A stretch of 64,000 bases of DNA from positions 1 to 64,000 of the forward strand of contig NZ_CADIKM010000004.1 in assembly GCF_902859895.1 (NCBI RefSeq). Reading direction: 5' to 3'. This stretch comes from Pararobbsia alpina. GTDB taxonomy: Bacteria; Pseudomonadota; Gammaproteobacteria; Burkholderiales; Burkholderiaceae. Positions 8,613-17,376 of the stretch are shown here, one piece after another. Each line of letters starts with the position of its first letter. The stretch's first letter is position 1. A program made the position numbers and the translations under genes. The notes below the pieces were generated by a model that saw only the letters and a program-made list of their open reading frames with translations, did no database searches and was not told where the DNA came from.

Positions 8613-9866
8613 TTAGAACCGATGGCGCATGCCAACTGCCGCGACCACCTGCTCGTCACCCGAAGACTGCGTCATGTTGTAGATGCCAGCGTTAAACGCC
8701 TGGATGCCATTGCCGCCGCTGACTTTCTGATAGGCCGCCGCCAGGTAGATGTCGGTGCTACGCGAAAGGAGGTAATCGGCCTCAACCGTAACCTGATTCC
8801 AATGCGGCGTGGCCGCACCGGCCGAGGTCATCGTGCTGCCTAGCCCAGAGGTCCCTCCCGAATACGAAGCCATGGTGTACGTGTAGGCTGCCCCGAGGGA
8901 AATATCGGGCCGCACGAAATAGCGACCGTTAATTTCGAAGTTGTCGAACTTCAAGGAGCTGCCCGTGAGGCCGTAGGAGCTACCGTATAGGCTGGTGGTG
9001 GCACCGGTACCGGCGGTCGGGTTCATGAGGTCGTACGTAACGGAATGGCTCCATACGAAGCCGATCGACGACTTGTTGGGGAACTTGTACCCGGCACTGA
9101 CGCTGTAGATTTGTTGGTCGCCACCATACGACAGCGCGTTCCCATCGATCGAGCTCGCTGCGCCTGCCGTGTTCATGGAGCTGGCGTTACGGTTAACTTG
9201 GTCGTACGCAGCCGCAACAGTGAATCCGCCGTACACATAGTTGGCGCCCACACTGTACGCGTTGTCGTTACCGGATTCCCCCGCCGCGTCGGAGAACGCA
9301 TACATCGCGCCGACCTTGATGCCAGCGTATGTGGCGCTGCTGAACTTGATCGAATTGTTCAGGCGCAGGCTGTCGTCCATATTGTCATTGTCGAACGGGT
9401 GGGCGAATAAGTTGCCACCCCAACCTGCAGCCGTCGCACTCTGCGGTGCAACGTATTCGAAAATGAAATCGTATTGACGACCCAGCGTAACCGAACCGTA
9501 CTGGTCGGAACTCAGACCGACCCAGGCCTGCCGGCCGAACAAGTCGGGGGTTTGCCCTGTCTCGGAATTTTTCAACGCGCCACTGTTGAGCGCGAAGCCG
9601 TTTTCCAAATCGAACACGGCGTGCAGACCGCCGCCGAGATCCTCACTGCCTCTGATGCCCCAGCGCGAGGTGTTCAGGAGTCCAGAAAACATCTGATATT
9701 GAGCGCCACCTTGGGCGGTACCTGTGGAGATGCCCTTGCTCGTGTTCACGCTATTTGTATAGGCCACGCTCGCGTCGAGGAGGCCGTACAGCGTGACGCT
9801 GCTTTGTGCATGCGCTTCCCCCGCCAACAGCACGAGCGTCGCAATGGTCAAACCCTGCAGTTTCAT
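8613..9866 (-). CDS. Gram-negative porin (OmpC-like, Burkholderia type)
   Basis: This 417-residue outer-membrane protein has a Sec signal (MKLQGLTIATLVLLAGEAHA, cut before QSS). The mature start SSVTLYGLLDASVAYT and the repeated strand patterns (SRWGIRGSEDLGGGLHAVFDLENGF, GRQYDF) are those of 16-stranded trimeric porins of Burkholderiales. It ends in aromatic HRF, the usual recognition end for the BAM complex. It would allow passive diffusion of small polar solutes. It is monocistronic, with a hairpin downstream. Confidence 0.93.
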   Translation of the reverse strand: MKLQGLTIATLVLLAGEAHAQSSVTLYGLLDASVAYTNSVNTSKGISTGTAQGGAQYQMFSGLLNTSRWGIRGSEDLGGGLHAVFDLENGFALNSGALKNSETGQTPDLFGRQAWVGLSSDQYGSVTLGRQYDFIFEYVAPQSATAAGWGGNLFAHPFDNDNMDDSLRLNNSIKFSSATYAGIKVGAMYAFSDAAGESGNDNAYSVGANYVYGGFTVAAAYDQVNRNASSMNTAGAASSIDGNALSYGGDQQIYSVSAGYKFPNKSSIGFVWSHSVTYDLMNPTAGTGATTSLYGSSYGLTGSSLKFDNFEINGRYFVRPDISLGAAYTYTMASYSGGTSGLGSTMTSAGAATPHWNQVTVEADYLLSRSTDIYLAAAYQKVSGGNGIQAFNAGIYNMTQSSGDEQVVAAVGMRHRF

Positions 9867-10060
9867 AAGTCCCTTTCACTAGCATTTTTATGACAAAGCT
9901 TTCACGTCGCCAACGACCCAACGGCCCAGCGACGGAGCGTCGCAGTATAAGAGTTAGGATCGCTCTTCTCGTTTGTGAAGCTGAAAGAGTGTCTTTCAAA
10001 AAATTGATGGACTCGTCAGCAAAAAACCATTACCGATGCGCCAGTCAGCGGTTCGGCACG

Positions 10061-11116
10061 CTGGTCGCCGTCGTGCTGCTTGCCGTCGAATTGCTGCTCT
10101 TCGAGCTGCGCCCGCGCAGTCTGCTGCCGGTCTCGCGGGCCTGCTGGCTGGAGGGCTGGCCTCGAGCCTGTTAGTCGCGCTGTACAAGATCGAGGACCTG
10201 TTCGCGAAGCTGCCGCTCCATTGGGCATGGTGGCCCGCGCTGGGTGGACTGCCAATCGGTGTCGGCGGACTGATCGAGCCACGTGCGCTCGGCGTGGGTT
10301 ACGACGTGATCGGCGATCTGCTGTATCAGCATATCGCGGTGCAGGCTGCGCTCGCGCTGTTTGCCGTGAAGGCACTGATCTGGGTCGGCTCGCTCGCCTC
10401 CGGCACGTCCCGCGGCGTACTCGCCCCGTTGCTCATGCTTGGCGCCGGTCTTGGCGTCGTGCTGTCACATGCGCTGCCGGGTGGCGAACCGGCGCTATGG
10501 CCGCTCGTCTGTATGGCGGCCGTTCTCGGTGCCACGCTGGGCGCACCGCTGACCGCGATCGTGTTCGAGTTCGGCGTCACGCACGACAGCAATGCGCTGC
10601 TGCCGGTGCTCGCCACAACACTTACCGCGTACGACTTCGTGACTCTTGCTATGCGCCGTTCGATCATGACCGAGAAAATCGCACGACGCGGCCGGCATAT
10701 CTATCGCGAGTACAGTGTCGATCCGCTCGAACGTCATCAAGTCGAGGATGTGATGACGACCGAGGTCGAGGCAATTGAGCGTGCGCGAAGTGCTCGCGCG
10801 CTACTTCGACAGCGCGCAGCGCTTTCGCGCGCACCCGGTGGTTGGCAACGGCGCGGTGCTCGGCACCGCCGACCGCGCCCTGTTCGAAGACGCGTGCGCA
10901 AGTCACGGCACGCCGCTCGACGAGATACCGCCAGCCCACATCATGCCGCCTTACCCAGCCGCATTCGCGCTGCCGCAGGAAACCTGCCGCCTCGTCGCGA
11001 CGCGGCTTGCGATACAGCAAGCCGAGCGGTTCGCGGTTGTCGACAGCCTCGATACGCGCCGGCTAGTCGGCATCGTCACGCGCAGCGATCTGATCGAACA
11101 GGCACGCGCACCATGA
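10061..11116 (+). pseudogene. ClC chloride channel gene, broken in several places
   Basis: The pieces of a ClC-type channel are read in three frames. LVAVVLLAVELLLFELRPRSLLPV is at 10061-10132. A block from about 10126 includes LPLHWAWWPALGGLPIGVGG and SGTSRGVLAPLLMLGAG. A C-terminal CBS domain at 10775-11116 ends in LVGIVTRSDLIEQ. The N-terminal half with the selectivity motif is missing, roughly 60 residues are deleted at about 10130, and the frame changes again near 10775. No functional channel can be made. A continuous but artificial 488-codon frame runs from here into the recombinase fragment. Confidence 0.85.
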
Positions 11117-11502
11117 CGAGGAGCATCGACTCGAACGGATGTTGGATCGGCGACGCCATGCACGCGATGCTGAATGACCTGCTGATCGAGATTGCGGCGG
11201 CGAAGGCGCGCGAAGAGTATGAGCTTCGCCGCGATCGAGCGGCGCAAGGGGTTGACCGACGTAAGGCACGCGACGCGGCCGGCGAAACAGACTCCAAGGG
11301 CTACGCGGGCCGCAAGGCGGATGCGGACATGCACGTGCGCATTGTCGAGCTTCGTACGGCGGGGTTCTCGTACTCGAAGATTGCGGCGACCTTGAAGACT
11401 ACGCGACCGACCATTGCACGGGCGCTCCGCGCGGCGGGCATGCTGGAGGGCGGCAAGGCCGAGGCAGGGCCGGTCGATGGGGCAACTGCCGGATTAGTCT
11501 GA
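11113..11502 (+). pseudogene. Serine recombinase/resolvase C-terminal fragment
   Basis: The last 129 codons of this frame resemble the end of small serine resolvases: a helix (LNDLLIEIAAAKAREEYELRR), AQGVDRRKA, then an HTH (VRIVELRTAGFSYSKIAATLKTTRPTIARALRAAGM). The catalytic N-terminal domain is absent. The first ATG (11113) overlaps the stop of the ClC CBS frame as ATGA. The fragment could still be translated as a DNA-binding peptide, but it is best read as debris of a mobile element. Confidence 0.7.
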
Positions 11503-11540
11503 TCCGCCTCAGGCTGGGCAATCGGAACATTCACATCGAG

Positions 11541-11565
11541 GCCCGCGCATGCGGGCTTTGTCATT
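11541..11565 (+). terminator. Rho-independent terminator after the recombinase fragment
   Basis: GCCCGC (11541) pairs with GCGGGC (11551) across GCAT, followed by TTTG and a T-rich stretch. It lies 38 bases after the stop at 11502. Confidence 0.65.
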
Positions 11566-11949
11566 TCTGACCCCTTACAAAACCCACTTATGTGATTTCG
11601 GTAGCCCTCAGCAGACACACAAACGACACAGCTATAGGAAACTGGGACGGACAAGAGCCGGCCGCGGTGCCCCGGCCGGTTGCACAGCGGATCAGCATTT
11701 GTCACGTGCGCTAATCACGCTGTCGAGCGCCGTTATCTGCTGCAGCCGCTTGCGCCCGAACTGCGCCCGAGAAAGAAAGCGACACGCTGAGAACCCCGCC
11801 AGCATTACCTTCGCCGCCTCAACCAACACACTATCTGATTTTTAACAAAACCCTTTTTAAACAAATACTTGCCCAACATTTCGCACTTTCATACAATCTG
11901 CCGATGCGACCTCCGCGACATTGCGGCCCAACCAAGGAAAGACAGCATC
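11566..11949. other. Gap upstream of the HTH gene; no gene seen
   Basis: Coding-like sequence is absent. Bases 11830-11890 are A+T-rich compared with the neighbours and could hold the promoter of the HTH gene. AAGGA at 11934 is its probable ribosome binding site. Confidence 0.45.
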
Positions 11950-12369
11950 GTGAGCATTATTGAGATAGATATCCCGACAACGATCGAGCAGGACACTGAC
12001 TACACCTTTGACTGGCGCAAGTACGCACGAGCACCCCAGGAAGGTGCGTCTGCAACGACCGACGAGCCGTACGACTTAGCCCTTCTCGCCATACGGATCG
12101 ATCGGCTCATTGATGCATTCGAAAGGCCGCGACTCTCGCCCGAACAAACGCTATGGAGTTCCGAGCAGATCGCGAACTGGCTTGGCCTGTCGAAGCAGAC
12201 CGTAGAGCTACGCGTCGTTACGCGCCCGGGTTTCCCTGCAGCGCTGCGGCCAGTGGATTCAAAGCAGGCGCAACGCCGCTGGTTCGCGGGCGACGTCATG
12301 GAGTGGGCGCGCAACACGGCCGGCACGATTCCGGCGTCGCGGCCGGGACGCCGGCGCAAGGCGGCTTAA
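11950..12369 (+). CDS. HTH (AlpA/excisionase-like) protein of the integrated element
   Basis: This 139-residue protein starts at GTG 11950 behind AAGGA. The C-terminal half has WSSEQIANWLGLSKQTVELRVVTRPGFPAAL and RRWFAGDVMEWAR, the winged-HTH pattern of AlpA/MerR-like excision regulators, and a basic tail (RPGRRRKAA). The N-terminal half is acidic and unassigned. Its stop overlaps the stop of the convergent integrase by four bases. It probably regulates integration or excision of the element. Confidence 0.7.
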   Translation: MSIIEIDIPTTIEQDTDYTFDWRKYARAPQEGASATTDEPYDLALLAIRIDRLIDAFERPRLSPEQTLWSSEQIANWLGLSKQTVELRVVTRPGFPAALRPVDSKQAQRRWFAGDVMEWARNTAGTIPASRPGRRRKAA

Positions 12370-13376
12370 TCGAGGCGCGCTGCCAATTCGGCAGCCGTCT
12401 CGTCGTAGTAGATCATCAACGACTGGATGTCGCGGTGGCCGATCATCTTCGCCAGCGCCAGCACATTCAGCTTCCGCGAAAGCCGCGTCGTCGCTTCGTG
12501 CCGCGAATCGTGAAAATTCAAATCCGCAAACTGCGGTTGCCCATTCGCTACCTTCTTTCGAACCTTGCGCCAGAGCGCGTCGACGCTCGCTTGTGATACA
12601 GGGAAGCAGCGCGGCTCGCCCTTGATGTCCGGCAGTCGATCAAACAACGCCATCGCCCGCGCCGATAGTGGAACGTCGCGCGCATCGCCATTTTTCGATT
12701 TCGGGATGTGCACATAGCGCTGAGCCAGATGCAGATTCGGCCGTGTCGTTCCGATGATCTCGCCCTGCCGCATGCCCGTCTCGATGGCGATCAGGAACGC
12801 CACAGCAGCGTACTGCTGCGTTGTCTGGATAGCACTGCCATCCGTTAACCCTAGCGCGGCAGTCATTACCTGCGCTTCTTCGTCTGACACGCGCCGCCGC
12901 CTCGGAGGCGGATCCTTCGGGCGTTTCACCTCATGTACCGGATTGGTGTGGATCCATTTCCACTCGTTGCGCGCCCCCTCAAACACCGCCGACAGCAGGT
13001 TGAGATCCCGGTTGACAGTGGATTCCTTGACGACCTTCAGCCGCGAGTCCCGCCAATCGGCGATCTGCTCGGGCTTTACGTTGCGCACCAAAGCGCCGAC
13101 GAAGTTCATCTGCTCCTTGAAGAAGGCAATGCGCGTCGTATTCCATTCATGCTTTCCCTTCTCGGGCGAAATCTTTTCAAGGTATTCGTCCATGGCATCG
13201 GCCAAGGTCTTCTGCACCTTAGAGTATGATCGACGGCGCCCGGCGTCTATCTCAGCTTCAAGTTTCGTCGCCCATGCGACGGCTTCGGCTTTGGTGTCGA
13301 ACGTGCCCGACTCGCGGATCCCGGCCTTTGCGACCTCCGCCCGCCATGCCGAGCCGCGTTTCCGGTACGAGGCCAT
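12366..13376 (-). CDS. Tyrosine recombinase (phage-type integrase)
   Basis: This 336-residue protein has an N-terminal arm-binding region (residues 1-50), a SAM-like core-binding domain (about 60-160) and a catalytic domain. The catalytic residues are all visible: R in ETGMRQGEI, K in SKNGDAR, HxxR in FHDSRHEATTR, H in IGHRD and the nucleophile Y in LMIYYDET. It should carry out site-specific integration and excision of a genomic island. Direct repeats just upstream of its start fit arm-type sites. No intact tRNA target is visible next to it. Confidence 0.92.
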   Translation of the reverse strand: MASYRKRGSAWRAEVAKAGIRESGTFDTKAEAVAWATKLEAEIDAGRRRSYSKVQKTLADAMDEYLEKISPEKGKHEWNTTRIAFFKEQMNFVGALVRNVKPEQIADWRDSRLKVVKESTVNRDLNLLSAVFEGARNEWKWIHTNPVHEVKRPKDPPPRRRRVSDEEAQVMTAALGLTDGSAIQTTQQYAAVAFLIAIETGMRQGEIIGTTRPNLHLAQRYVHIPKSKNGDARDVPLSARAMALFDRLPDIKGEPRCFPVSQASVDALWRKVRKKVANGQPQFADLNFHDSRHEATTRLSRKLNVLALAKMIGHRDIQSLMIYYDETAAELAARLD

Positions 13377-13388
13377 ATCCCTTCCACG

Positions 13389-13409
13389 TTGGCGTAAATT
13401 TGGCGTAAA
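13389..13409. repeat. Two direct repeats upstream of the integrase (arm-type sites?)
   Basis: TTGGCGTAAA occurs at 13389 and again at 13400, 11 bp apart, that is one helical turn. They lie 13-33 bp upstream of the integrase start. Repeats of this size and spacing next to an integrase gene commonly bind its N-terminal domain and may also autoregulate it. Confidence 0.55.
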
Positions 13410-13600
13410 GGATACAGGAAATTTGAAGGATTTTGGAGGTATTAAGGGATCGAATCCACGTCACGGAACCGGCCACAAATCGTTATCGGTAAAGGCTTTT
13501 AGCAGTTTTGGTGGATTTTGTCGAAATCTGAAGGATGAGATGGCGATTCCTGCCGGGGGGACCATCTTGGTTCCCAACACTTCCCAAGTTGGCATAGAAA

Positions 13601-13634
13601 GCCCCGTCCAGCCTTGCGCAAACGGGGCTTTTTT
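13601..13634 (+). terminator. Terminator between integrase region and FitAB-type operon
   Basis: GCCCCGT (13601) pairs with ACGGGGC (13622), followed on the plus strand by TTTTTT. On the minus strand it lies just past the toxin stop at 13644 but has only a short T run. No plus-strand gene ends immediately upstream, so it may be left from a lost gene. Confidence 0.7.
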
Positions 13635-13643
13635 GCTTTTCCG

Positions 13644-14081
13644 TCAATCAAACGGGTTCAATAGACGAACCCCCGTGTGTGAAAAATCGTCGACGTTTCG
13701 CGTCACGACAGTCAGATCGTGAATCAGCCCCGTCGCTGCGATCAGCTTATCCAGTGCATGCTCCGGGTGCGGTACGCGTAGGCGCCCCCACAATTGCCCG
13801 ATGTCCTCGTCTACGGGAAGGATGTTCTGCGCGAACTCGTTGAGCACCGCCGTCAGCCACGTTTCGAGAGTGGCTGCCTGGGCCGTATCGCCCCGATGCC
13901 GAACTATCTCGACGCCGCGCCGCAACTCACCTACGGTGACCACGGACAGATACAGGTCGATGCTCTCTTTCGCCGCTGCGCGGAAAAAAGCGCGAACGCC
14001 TTTGTTCGCGCGCTCCTTCTTCCTTATCTCACTGACGACGTTGGTATCAACCAAATACACGCGGCGCCTCATCCAAACCAT
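13644..14081 (-). CDS. PIN-domain toxin (VapC/FitB type)
   Basis: This protein has up to 145 residues; ATG 14072 is an equally good start giving MRRRVYLVDTN. PIN acidic residues are visible: D in YLVDTNVVSEI, E in SVVTVGELRRGVE, D in HALDKLIAATG and D in TVVTRNVDDF. FitB/VapC toxins are metal-dependent RNases. The gene overlaps the end of the antitoxin gene by about 26-35 bases, which is normal for coupled toxin-antitoxin pairs. A hairpin follows the stop. Confidence 0.9.
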   Translation of the reverse strand: MVWMRRRVYLVDTNVVSEIRKKERANKGVRAFFRAAAKESIDLYLSVVTVGELRRGVEIVRHRGDTAQAATLETWLTAVLNEFAQNILPVDEDIGQLWGRLRVPHPEHALDKLIAATGLIHDLTVVTRNVDDFSHTGVRLLNPFD

Positions 14082-14283
14082 TCACCCGTTCAAAGTCCGC
14101 GTCCTCGCCGACATTCGGCATACTCATCAACGCCTCGGCAAAGCTGCGCTTTCTCGGGCGACTCAACGCACGCGCAAGGATTTCCCGATGCTCTGCCTCC
14201 GCGCTGCGCCCATGCGCGGCGGCTTGCTCCCGCAGGCTTTGCACCAGCGCGTCATCCACTCCACGAACCAAAAGATTTGCCAT
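14047..14283 (-). CDS. FitA-like ribbon-helix-helix antitoxin
   Basis: This 78-residue protein starts at ATG 14283, preceded by AGGAGGGTGAA; an upstream start would add five residues but has no such site. The N-terminus MANLLVRGVDDALVQSLREQAAAHGRSAEAEHREIL is the Arc/RHH fold of FitA antitoxins. The C-terminal tail probably wraps the PIN toxin encoded downstream. The complex should repress its own promoter in the 14284-14400 gap. Confidence 0.88.
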   Translation of the reverse strand: MANLLVRGVDDALVQSLREQAAAHGRSAEAEHREILARALSRPRKRSFAEALMSMPNVGEDADFERVNGLDEAPRVFG

Positions 14284-14510
14284 TTCACCCTCCTGCAATG
14301 AATGCTATCAATGATAGCGATCGTGCGGAGAAGTGCAAGCATTGATATCACCTCGGCCGTGCTCTATTTGCCCTGTTTATCCGCCACGTTCCCGCATACT
14401 TGAGATCGACTCCCGTTGCATCAAGGACAATCTGTCATTGTTCATCGCCTTACGTCGGACTATCGTGGATTCGCAGTCGCCGCACGGTGTGACGTTCGAG
14501 GGAGAAATCC

Positions 14511-14590
14511 ATGGCGGCAAGAACCATCCCAGTACTCGGAAGCACCGACAAGACAGGGCGTCGTGCGTCGGATCGTCTGGCGGCACGAGA
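14511..14590 (+). pseudogene. N-terminal scrap of an NmrA-like NAD(P)-binding protein
   Basis: An ATG at 14511, preceded by GAGGGA, opens RTIPVLGSTDKTGRRASDRLAAR. This matches the first strand and GxTGKTGR loop of NmrA/SDR-type NAD(P)H-binding proteins. The similarity stops after about 25 codons, where sequence leading into the DUF1772 gene begins. The rest has been deleted. The 14284-14510 stretch upstream has no gene that I can see. Confidence 0.62.
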
Positions 14591-14629
14591 GACCGCCGCG
14601 ACCGGCGTCTGGAAGATCGGTCTACGATC

Positions 14630-15115
14630 ATGACGACGACTAGCCTGATCGATCTTGCCGTGTTCCTGTGCGCGCTAGGTTGGGGCCTCATGGCGGGGTT
14701 CTTCTTCGCCTTCTCGATCTGAGTGATGAGGGCGCTCGGAGCCATCCAGCCGGCACACAGCATCTCCGCGATGCAATCGATCAATATCGCCGTCATCAAT
14801 CCCTGGTTCTTGACGCCATTTTTCGGCGTGGCCGCGCTGTGCCTGCTTCTGGTCATCGCGGCGGTCCTGCGCTGGCAAGAGCCGGGGACCGCGTATGTCC
14901 TCGCCGGCGGTTTGCTTTATGTTGTAGGGACGCTCCTGGTGACGATGCTCTTCAACGTGCCGCGAAACAACGCGCTGGCAGCGCTTGCTGCGACCAGCCC
15001 GGAAGGCGCCGCACAATGGACGGACTATCTCATCGTCTGGACGAAGTGGAATCACGTGCGCACGATCGCGGCCCTGGCTGGCGCGGTCTCATTCATGATC
15101 GCGCTCACGCGTTAG
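14630..15115 (+). pseudogene. DUF1772 (anthrone-oxygenase-like) membrane protein interrupted by TGA
   Basis: One frame runs from ATG 14630 to 15115 with a single TGA at 14720. Upstream it reads LGWGLMAGFFFAFSI, downstream VMRALGAIQPAHSISAMQSINIAVINPWFL, and DUF1772 proteins have these blocks joined directly. Four membrane helices would result. A W or C codon changed to TGA is the simplest explanation. Re-initiation at GTG 14723 or ATG 14726 could still make the last three helices. Confidence 0.75.
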
Positions 15116-15195
15116 CTTCTGTTGGACATAAGCGGTGGCAAATGCACGCCAAACTGGGTGCGCTACGGAAAGATCGATGGACGGGGCTCAAGGCG

Positions 15196-15993
15196 ATGAA
15201 ACTCACCGGGATGTTGCTGCGCCTCGCCATTGCATACCTGATTGTGATCGCAGGAGTCGCCATCTTGCAGAATCGTTTTCTCTATTTCCCTGAGAAAGCT
15301 GCAACCGAGGACGTCGTTTCCGACGGACTTCGCGCATGGCCGACACCTGAGGCGTTCCGGGGCCTCGTGGCCGAGCCTGTCGGATCTGCGCGCGCCACAG
15401 TCATCGTCTTTCATGGCAATGCGGGGCATGCCGGACACCGTTCGTACTACGCCGCGGCACTCACCCAGCTCGGGCTGCGCGTCATCCTCGCCGAATATCC
15501 AGGCTACGGGCCGCGCGACGGTACGCTGGGCGAAGAGAGTCTGGTCGCTGACGCCCAAAAGACCATTGTGTTGGCGCATCGCCTCTATGGCGCGCCGCTG
15601 CTGCTCATCGGCGAGTCGCTCGGGGCCGGCGTGGTGGCCGCGGCCGGAGTGCGGGAACGCGACAAGACCGCTGGCTTGCTGCTCATCACGCCATGGGATC
15701 GGCTCGAGCACGTCGCCGCTTACCACTATCCGTGGCTGCCCGTGAAGTGGCTGCTGCGCGACCAATATGACAGCGTGACCCACCTGGCGTCGTTCGGCCG
15801 CCCTGTCCTCGTCGTGATTGCGGAACGCGACAGCATCGTCCCCCCGCGCTTCGGCGAAGCGCTCTACAACTCTCTGGCCGAACCGAGACGACTCATGGTG
15901 GTGAAGGCGGCGGAACATAACGACTGGATTGGCCGCGTCGACGAAACCTGGTGGCGGGAGGCGATCGACTTTCTGCTCACGCCTTCGCGTTGA
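15196..15993 (+). CDS. Membrane-anchored alpha/beta hydrolase
   Basis: This 265-residue protein starts at ATG 15196; a second possible start at 15142 adds a non-conserved stretch. One N-terminal membrane helix (LLRLAIAYLIVIAGVAIL) is followed by the BEM46-like pattern FLYFPEK. The fold elements are VIVFHGNAGHAG (oxyanion loop), nucleophile S in LLIGESLGAG, D in VIAERDSIVPP and H in AAEHNDW. It is probably a periplasm-facing or membrane-associated serine esterase. The substrate is unknown. Confidence 0.85.
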   Translation: MKLTGMLLRLAIAYLIVIAGVAILQNRFLYFPEKAATEDVVSDGLRAWPTPEAFRGLVAEPVGSARATVIVFHGNAGHAGHRSYYAAALTQLGLRVILAEYPGYGPRDGTLGEESLVADAQKTIVLAHRLYGAPLLLIGESLGAGVVAAAGVRERDKTAGLLLITPWDRLEHVAAYHYPWLPVKWLLRDQYDSVTHLASFGRPVLVVIAERDSIVPPRFGEALYNSLAEPRRLMVVKAAEHNDWIGRVDETWWREAIDFLLTPSR

Positions 15994-16172
15994 AATATGA
16001 AATTACGGATCGAAGTCGACCCACTGAGGCCGGTTGGCTCATCAAGATGCAGACGTTCGCGCGACGGACTGACTGCGGTACTGTGGTTCTCGCGTTAGGT
16101 TGACGATCTGTAGCCAACTCGTAGCAGCTAAGGCGAGTTGGGAACCGTTGAGGCGGGGCTCCGAAAAAAGAG

Positions 16173-16784
16173 CTACATGCGATGACGCGGAGCCTTGGGG
16201 TTGAGCCCGACGCGCTCTGCTTCTGCTGAGCACGCGATTCTGATTGCGTCCCGGAGGTTTGCCCTCAACATCTCAATGCCGCCGACGTAACCGCCGATCG
16301 CTTCGTTGGCTCGGGTCTCAATTTCGTCTGCGGTCGTCAGACCGAGCCTGACGAGTGTCTCGATGTCTTCCCGGTCATTGTCGGCCAGCCGCGCAATCTT
16401 GCTGACCGCCAGATCCACAGGCGAGAGAACATTCACCCGGATATGCGCGAGGCCAAGATCCACCGGCTGGGAGTCCGATTGGTAGTCCTCGTGCATCAGC
16501 GCGAACGTTGGGTTGTAGTTGGTATCGAGATAGACGAGCTGACTGCTACCGTCCTCGAGGGTTATTTCAACAGCCAGGTCATTCGGGATAAGAACCCGAC
16601 CAGCGAACTCTGCATCGACGTCAGTTGTGACACGCTTTGCCGTGTAGAGATGAACCGCCATTCCACCGGCCAGGTAAATCTGAAGCGGCTCTTTGAGAGC
16701 TAGCCGGTTTTCGAGCTTCTCGAGCAGCTCCCGGAGGCCTTGAGCCAACGCTGTCCGGACTTGGAAAGTAACGATGCCTTCCAC
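16173..16784 (-). CDS. DUF6036-like nucleotidyltransferase (toxin-antitoxin type?)
   Basis: This 203-residue protein starts at GTG 16784 behind AAGGG. IYLAGGMAVHLYTAKRVTTDVDAEF is the minimal nucleotidyltransferase pattern GGxAxxxxxxxRxTxDhD, and VDLGLAHIRVNVLSPVDLAVSKIARL follows as in AbiEii/DUF6036 proteins, with a C-terminal helical part. Related proteins act as toxins or antitoxins that transfer nucleotides to tRNA or proteins. It lies six bases after a 96-codon partner. Together they look like a two-gene defence or addiction module, but that is inference. Confidence 0.8.
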   Translation of the reverse strand: MEGIVTFQVRTALAQGLRELLEKLENRLALKEPLQIYLAGGMAVHLYTAKRVTTDVDAEFAGRVLIPNDLAVEITLEDGSSQLVYLDTNYNPTFALMHEDYQSDSQPVDLGLAHIRVNVLSPVDLAVSKIARLADNDREDIETLVRLGLTTADEIETRANEAIGGYVGGIEMLRANLRDAIRIACSAEAERVGLNPKAPRHRM

Positions 16785-16790
16785 GGACGA

Positions 16791-17081
16791 TTACCCTTGA
16801 CGAAGCCGCAGCGTCAGCATGTCGCGAAGCCGAGGAAAGCTGAAAATCCAGCCATTCCGAACGACGTCCTCCGCAGACAGACGTTCGCCAGGATAACGGC
16901 CGAAATAACGGTTACTGGCATCCATCAGGTGAGACGATTCTTGCGGGAAATTGTGCTGGACCACCATCGCAGCGACACGAAAAACATTTGCCTCGCGCTG
17001 ATTCTGGGCAACCGAAAACTGGCCATGCGCCGCCGCCGCACACCGGGCCAGAAGGTTGCCTTCTAATTCTCGCGAGTCCAT
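16791..17081 (-). CDS. Hypothetical partner of the nucleotidyltransferase
   Basis: This 96-residue ORF starts at ATG 17081 with a CGGAGAA site. The translation has no family motif that I recognise. The second half, DASNRYFGRYPGERLSAEDVVRNGWIFSFPRLRDMLTLRLRQG, looks like a folded, charged domain. It is encoded immediately upstream of the nucleotidyltransferase with a six-base gap, the usual layout for a small partner such as an antitoxin. The function is unknown. Confidence 0.68.
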   Translation of the reverse strand: MDSRELEGNLLARCAAAAHGQFSVAQNQREANVFRVAAMVVQHNFPQESSHLMDASNRYFGRYPGERLSAEDVVRNGWIFSFPRLRDMLTLRLRQG

Positions 17082-17376
17082 GGAAATTCTCCGTATGTCC
17101 CAGTGTAATCATGCTACAAGAGCGTGACAAGCCATCGCGTGTTGTCAATCTGTGGTCTGGCGCTGCACGAATCCTTCGCGCCAAAGGACTGCGCCGCCCC
17201 CAGTCAGCAGTGGGAGATCCTCATCGCCCAGCCGACTCCACCTTCCGGCAAGCCATCCCGCGAATCCAGCGCGGGTACCGTCGAGCGGCGGACCGGCGCG
17301 GCCCTCCACACTCCATCTTTCTAAGATCGCGATTGCGTCCCCGGCGTGCATGATCCGATTCATGCGGCCTAGGTGT

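Noticed and set aside
13444-13590. tRNA-like 3' ends near the integrase (GGATCGAATCC, and GATTCC...ACCA)
   Set aside because: No acceptor, D or anticodon arm can be built around either; they may be att remnants but do not support a tRNA call.
14720-14722. TGA in the DUF1772 gene as a selenocysteine codon
   Set aside because: No SECIS-like hairpin is evident right after it and the family is not a selenoprotein family; a plain nonsense change is simpler.
17145-17363. A 72-codon minus-strand ORF after the Phd-type antitoxin as its toxin
   Set aside because: The translation shows no PIN, Doc or RelE residues and no ribosome binding site.
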